Shown in pieces: positions 29,558-32,960 of a stretch of DNA of 32,960 nt. Within the stretch, counting starts at the first letter, position 1; each line of letters opens with the position of its first letter. The DNA is taken from positions 1 through 32,960 of the forward strand of contig NZ_JAFBIX010000030.1 in assembly GCF_021531895.1 (NCBI RefSeq), given 5' to 3'. Below the pieces are notes generated by a model. That model was not told the origin of the DNA. It did no database searches and saw only the letters and a list, made by a program, of their open reading frames with translations. The stretch is from Faecalicatena contorta. GTDB lineage: Bacteria; Bacillota; Clostridia; Lachnospirales; Lachnospiraceae. The position numbers and the translations under genes are program-made.

Positions 29558-30590
29558 ATGAATCAAAAGTTTTATGATGAAATAAAAAATATTTTGAATA
29601 CGGCAAGAAATAAAGTCTATCAAACTGCCAACTTTGCAATGGTTGAAGCATACTGGAATATCGGAAAATCAATCATAGAAGAACAGGGCGGTAATGAAAA
29701 GGCAGAGTATGGGACAGGTTTATTGAAAGAATTATCGAAACAAATGACTCAAGATTTTGGAAAAGGATTTACCGTCGCAAACTTGAAAAATATGCGGCAG
29801 TTTTATTTAACGTTTCCAAATGGCTACGCACTGCGTAGCGAATTGAGTTGGACGCATTATCGGCATCTGATGCGAGTGGAGAATGAAAATGCACGAGAAT
29901 TTTATATGCAGGAAGCTGTAAAATCTCAATGGAGTACCAGACAACTTGAGCGCCAGATAAATTCTTTCTTTTATGAAAGGCTATTATCCAGTAAAAATAA
30001 AGAGCAAGTGGCAGCGGAAATTCAGACACTAGAGTCGGCGAAAAAACCAGAAGATGTTATTCGTGACCCATATGTGTTGGAATTTCTTGGACTGGCTCCT
30101 AATGATGATTTTTATGAAAGTGATTTAGAACAAGCGTTAATTACACATTTACAAAAATTTCTTTTGGAACTTGGCAGAGGATTTTCATTTGTCGCAAGAC
30201 AGAAAAGAATAACGTTCGATGGACGTCATTTTAGAATTGACCTTGTATTTTATAATTACATCTTAAAATGCTTTGTCTTGATTGATTTGAAAGTTGGGGA
30301 TTTAACACATCAGGATTTTAGGGCAGATGCAGATGTATGTTCATTATTATGAACGAGAGCTTATGAATGAGGGAGATAATCCACCGATTGGTATTGTGTT
30401 ATGTGCGGACAAAAGTGAATCTGTGGTCAAATATACGTTGCCAGAAAATGAAACACAAATTTTTGCTTCTAAATATAAATTATACTTACCAAGTGAAGAA
30501 GAATTATTGAGGGAGTTAAATCAGGAATATCAAGCATTGGAAGCTGGTATAGTAGGGGAAGAGAATATTGACGGTGAGAAAGAAGAGTAG
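29558..30590 (+). pseudogene. YhcG/DUF1016-family PDDEXK nuclease gene with a +1 frameshift
   Basis: The first frame (29558-30352, from an ATG after GGAGG) has the DUF1016 N-terminal domain (EAYWNIGKSIIEEQGG, LKNMRQFYLTFP, LSWTHYRHLMRVEN) and the start of the PDDEXK nuclease (RQKRITFDGRHFRIDLVFYN, then LIDLKVGDLTHQDF). The frame then shifts. The ending (Q-MQMYVHYYERELMNEGDNP, GIVLCADK, YTLPENETQIFASKY) continues in the frame of 30327-30590. Removing one base, the A at 30320 in TTTTAGGG, restores the family sequence GQMQMYV. So the gene is either freshly broken or carries a sequencing error. The catalytic Asp and D-x-K are before the shift. YhcG proteins occur near restriction and defence genes. 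Confidence 0.85.
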
Positions 30591-30615
30591 ATTTTGCATC
30601 AGGGTGATGCAAAAT
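30591..30615 (+). terminator. perfect hairpin directly after the YhcG stop
   Basis: ATTTTGCATCA (30591-30601) and TGATGCAAAAT (30605-30615) are exact reverse complements around GGG. No T run follows, so it may be a processing or stability hairpin instead of a full intrinsic terminator. From here to 30785 I see no gene. Confidence 0.5.
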
Positions 30616-30785
30616 TGATGATATATTTTGTGGTAAAATGGATGCACGAACGGTATTAGTGCTGTATAGATATAGCCAATATTTTCGTGATTATGTGGGG
30701 ATATGATTTGAATTTGTACTCATGTCGAGAACGTGGTTTTGATGTCTAAAGTAGGTAAATGATAGCTAGAAAGTGGTGTATTTTC

Positions 30786-31577
30786 ATGGTAAAAATTGAT
30801 TTGGAGAAATGTATTGGCTGTGGGATGTGTAGTGTGGACTGTCTTGCTACGAATATTGAGATTAAGGATGGCAAAGCGAGCATTAAAAAAGAATGTATTC
30901 AATGTGGACATTGCGTAGCAATCTGCCCTGTTGGAGCTGTGTCTATACCAGAATATGAGATGGAAGATGTTGAGTCATGCAAAGGAGAGAACTCTCAATT
31001 AGATTCAGAGCAATTGCTTCAAAGTATTAAGTCTAGAAGAAGTATTCGTAATTATAAGCAAGAGAGAGTAGAACAGTGTAAAATGGAATTATTGGCGCAG
31101 GCGGGACGATATACAGCTACAGCAAAAAATAATCAGGATTGTTGTTTTATATTCATTCAGGAAGAACTGGAACAATTAAAGTCCATGGTCTGGGATTATA
31201 TTAATGGCTTGGAACAGCAGGAAAAGAAAACTATAGCGAGAGAGCTACTTCCGTTTGTAGCTTTTAATCGGCGAAGAAAAGCGAATCCAGAGGATGACTT
31301 TTTGTTCAGGAATGCGCCGGCTGTAGTGTTTATTACTTCTGAATGGCCGCTGGATGCCGGACTGGCCGCTCAGAATATGGAGACTATGGCAGAGACATTG
31401 GGACTGGGCACGCTATATAATGGATATCTGGCAAGGATTGCGAATGCTAATATTGAATTAAAAAAATGGCTGGGTATTGAGGATAGAACGATTAAAGCAT
31501 GTATGCTGCTTGGCTATCCAGATGTACACTATGTTCGGACCGCACCAAGGAAAAAGGCGAATGTTATCTGGAAATAA
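30786..31577 (+). CDS. ferredoxin-fused nitroreductase family protein
   Basis: 263 aa from the ATG at 30786 (homologues begin at this point; an ATG nine codons upstream with AGTAGGTAA is an alternative). Residues about 3-55 hold two 4Fe-4S motifs: CIGCGMCSVDC and CIQCGHCVAICPVGA. The rest is an FMN-dependent nitroreductase fold, with SIKSRRSIRNYKQERV opening the domain and GLGTLYNGYLARIA, LLGYPDVHYVRTAPRKK at the end. It probably passes electrons from reduced ferredoxin or a cluster chain to a flavin-bound substrate; physiological acceptor unknown. It is a single gene upstream of a ROK regulator. Confidence 0.9.
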   Translation: MVKIDLEKCIGCGMCSVDCLATNIEIKDGKASIKKECIQCGHCVAICPVGAVSIPEYEMEDVESCKGENSQLDSEQLLQSIKSRRSIRNYKQERVEQCKMELLAQAGRYTATAKNNQDCCFIFIQEELEQLKSMVWDYINGLEQQEKKTIARELLPFVAFNRRRKANPEDDFLFRNAPAVVFITSEWPLDAGLAAQNMETMAETLGLGTLYNGYLARIANANIELKKWLGIEDRTIKACMLLGYPDVHYVRTAPRKKANVIWK

Positions 31578-31600
31578 GTATTTTGCTTTTTTCATTCATA

Positions 31601-31633
31601 TGTTATACTAATGAAAATACTTTAATAAAGTAT
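31601..31633 (+). promoter_or_regulatory. ROK gene promoter and adjacent palindrome
   Basis: TGTTATACT (31601-31609) is an extended -10. Right after it, ATACTTTA (31617-31624) and TAAAGTAT (31626-31633) form a perfect palindrome around a single A, over the transcription start and before AGAGGTG. A likely autoregulatory operator. Confidence 0.5.
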
Positions 31634-31644
31634 AGAGGTGTGCA

Positions 31645-32772
31645 ATGAATAAAAAGCAAGTAACGAATATTGAAGTAAAAAGAAATAATAGAAACCGCGT
31701 TTACCGTTTTATCTGCGGGCATGAGACTGTGTCAAATCCAGATATTTCTTATGAAACAAAGATGAGTCTTCCTACTGTGACACAGATTACGAAAGAACTG
31801 ATTGAAAAGGGTTTAGTCGAAGAAGTGGGAGAGTTAAAATCCACAGGAGGAAGACGAGCAAAGGCATTATCCGCAGTTGCAAATGCAAAACAGGCTGTAG
31901 GATTAGATATTACAAAAAATCATATCAGCTTAGTGCTTACTAATTTAAAAGGAGAGATTTTGAGATATGTGCGCATCTATAAGCCTTTCATTGCGCAGAG
32001 AGAGTATTACTGCGAATTGAGTGAAATCTTGGAACAATTTTTAGATGAAAGCGATGCTGACAGAGAAAAGATACTGGGAGTAGGAATATCATTTCCTGGT
32101 ATTGTTGATTTTGATAAAGAAATGGTCACTTATTCGCATATCTTGGGAGTTAAGGAATTGTCTTTTGATTATGTAAGTCAATTTTTCTCTTATCCGTGTT
32201 TCTTTTTAAATGATGCGAATGCGGGAGCGTATGCAGAAGGAATTCGATCAGAATGCCAAGATCGATTTTTTTATCTTTCTTTAAGTAATTCCGTGGGAGG
32301 AGCAATTTTTAATAATGGAGAATTGATACAAGGGAAGGCGTTCCGATGTGGAGAAGTTGGTCATATGACGGTCGTGATGGACGGAAAGCCCTGTTACTGC
32401 GGTAAGCAAGGGTGTCTGGATGCATATTGTTCAGCATCTTGTTTGTCCGATATGACAGGCGGAAAGTTAGAACAATTTTTTACGGGTCTGAAACAAGGAG
32501 AAAAAGAATTTGTTGATGCATGGAATATGTATATCACATATCTTGCCGTAGCAATCAATAATATTCACATGGTATTAGATTGTGATATTGTTTTAGGTGG
32601 TTATGTGGGAAGCTATGCGGGAGACTATATTCAGGATATATGGGAGAAGGTCTCTCAGAGAAATACTTTTGAGGAGAATACCAGATATGTACAAAATTGT
32701 ACTTATAAGGTAGAGGCAGCAGCAGTAGGAGCATCTCTTAGAGTGATCGAGATGTTTGTGGAGCAAATATAA
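31645..32772 (+). CDS. ROK-family transcriptional regulator
   Basis: 375-aa sugar-responsive repressor. Residues about 10-75 are a winged helix (SLPTVTQITKELIEKGLVEEVG then STGGRRAKAL). From about 85 on is a sugar-kinase-like ROK domain, with GLDITKN, FPGIVDF, LNDANAGAYAEG (the kinase-type Asp is kept) and the zinc motif CYCGKQGCLDAYCS preceded by GEVGHM. The usual Glu after GCL is Asp here. GAGGTGTGCA precedes the ATG. A near-consensus promoter right of it suggests that its target, probably a sugar operon, lies just off the window. Confidence 0.92.
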   Translation: MNKKQVTNIEVKRNNRNRVYRFICGHETVSNPDISYETKMSLPTVTQITKELIEKGLVEEVGELKSTGGRRAKALSAVANAKQAVGLDITKNHISLVLTNLKGEILRYVRIYKPFIAQREYYCELSEILEQFLDESDADREKILGVGISFPGIVDFDKEMVTYSHILGVKELSFDYVSQFFSYPCFFLNDANAGAYAEGIRSECQDRFFYLSLSNSVGGAIFNNGELIQGKAFRCGEVGHMTVVMDGKPCYCGKQGCLDAYCSASCLSDMTGGKLEQFFTGLKQGEKEFVDAWNMYITYLAVAINNIHMVLDCDIVLGGYVGSYAGDYIQDIWEKVSQRNTFEENTRYVQNCTYKVEAAAVGASLRVIEMFVEQI

Positions 32773-32791
32773 CAGAGTGGATATTAATAAG

Positions 32792-32822
32792 AGAGATTTC
32801 AAAAAAGGAATCTCTTTTTTTA
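32792..32822 (+). terminator. intrinsic terminator of the ROK gene
   Basis: AGAGATTTC (32792-32800) pairs with GGAATCTCT (32807-32815), one G-T pair, around six A, followed by T7. Confidence 0.85.
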
Positions 32823-32894
32823 ATGCAATTTTTACAAAAGTAGAATCTTGGATTTGGCGATACTGACGAAAAGCGGGAAATGTCTAATATCATG

Positions 32895-32923
32895 TTGACA
32901 AAATAAAAGTGAAGACATAATAT
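32895..32923 (+). promoter_or_regulatory. near-consensus promoter facing the right edge
   Basis: TTGACA (32895-32900), 17 nt, TAATAT (32918-32923). The gene it drives is beyond 32960. TAATAAAGT at 32945-32953 repeats nine bases of the ROK palindrome (31623-31631), which may mark a second ROK site. Confidence 0.65.
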
Positions 32924-32960
32924 TAAATACATAATAAAACTATGTAATAAAGTGTATAAA

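Noticed and set aside
29823-29839. Palindrome GCTACGCA-C-TGCGTAGC inside the YhcG gene as an inserted repeat
   Set aside because: The protein reads through it normally at a place where relatives, as I remember them, have similar residues, so an insertion is not needed.
1-32960. CRISPR array, rRNA, tRNA, phage genes
   Set aside because: No regularly spaced identical repeats, no tRNA-like T-arm and no phage structural or integrase genes were seen.

Overview
The window looks like a chromosomal segment of a low-GC, spore-forming Gram-positive gut anaerobe, most likely a member of the Lachnospiraceae (Clostridia). The reasons are strong AGGAGG-type ribosome binding sites, lipoprotein sugar-binding proteins, the yerC/pcrA neighbourhood, ferredoxin-linked reductases, small hydrophilic proteins behind sigma-G-like promoters, and a candidate selenoprotein. 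The species cannot be named from the sequence. I saw no rRNA, tRNA, CRISPR array or intact transposase.

Layout. 1-5.97 kb: a leftward carbohydrate ABC importer (binding protein, two permeases, then the first codons of another gene at the left edge), a divergent AraC regulator, and an acyl-CoA ligase under its own strong promoter. 6.0-7.1 kb: an orphan NMT1/THI5-type binding lipoprotein. 7.1-10.0 kb: two sets of small proteins of unknown function, each preceded by sequences fitting the forespore sigma-G consensus. They flank an L-asparaginase and a REP/MITE-like palindrome. 10.0-17.4 kb: housekeeping genes on the plus strand (PHP hydrolase, YerC, DUF3783, PcrA helicase, a small membrane protein, a NYN-domain protein, an RlmD-type rRNA methyltransferase), with a leftward DUF1836 gene between them. 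17.4-21.3 kb: leftward PepD dipeptidase, Ogt alkyltransferase and an MsbA-like ABC exporter. 21.5-27.3 kb: rightward genes for a UGA-containing CC/Se-motif candidate selenoprotein, MetF, an EamA transporter, a MATE transporter, an RsmH paralogue and a second RumA-type methyltransferase. 27.3-30.6 kb: an accessory stretch with a GyrI-like protein, a GNAT acetyltransferase, an XRE regulator that runs into an AT-rich block, and a frameshifted YhcG-type nuclease gene. 30.8-32.96 kb: a 4Fe-4S nitroreductase, a ROK regulator, and a near-consensus promoter pointing off the right edge.

The main discovery candidate is 21495-21818. Two short open frames are in register across one TGA that is directly followed by a Cys codon (Ser-Sec-Cys-Ala-Pro-Pro). 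About 30 nt downstream of the TGA is a compact hairpin with a GG-starting loop, as expected for a bacterial SECIS. The frame ends in a 4-nt ATGA overlap with metF, so selenium-dependent readthrough could also affect MetF translation. A second theme is that three transcription starts between 7.3 and 10.0 kb carry sigma-G-like promoters, suggesting an undescribed set of small forespore proteins. A third is that several regulators and transporters have clear palindromes on their own promoters, giving testable operator predictions.
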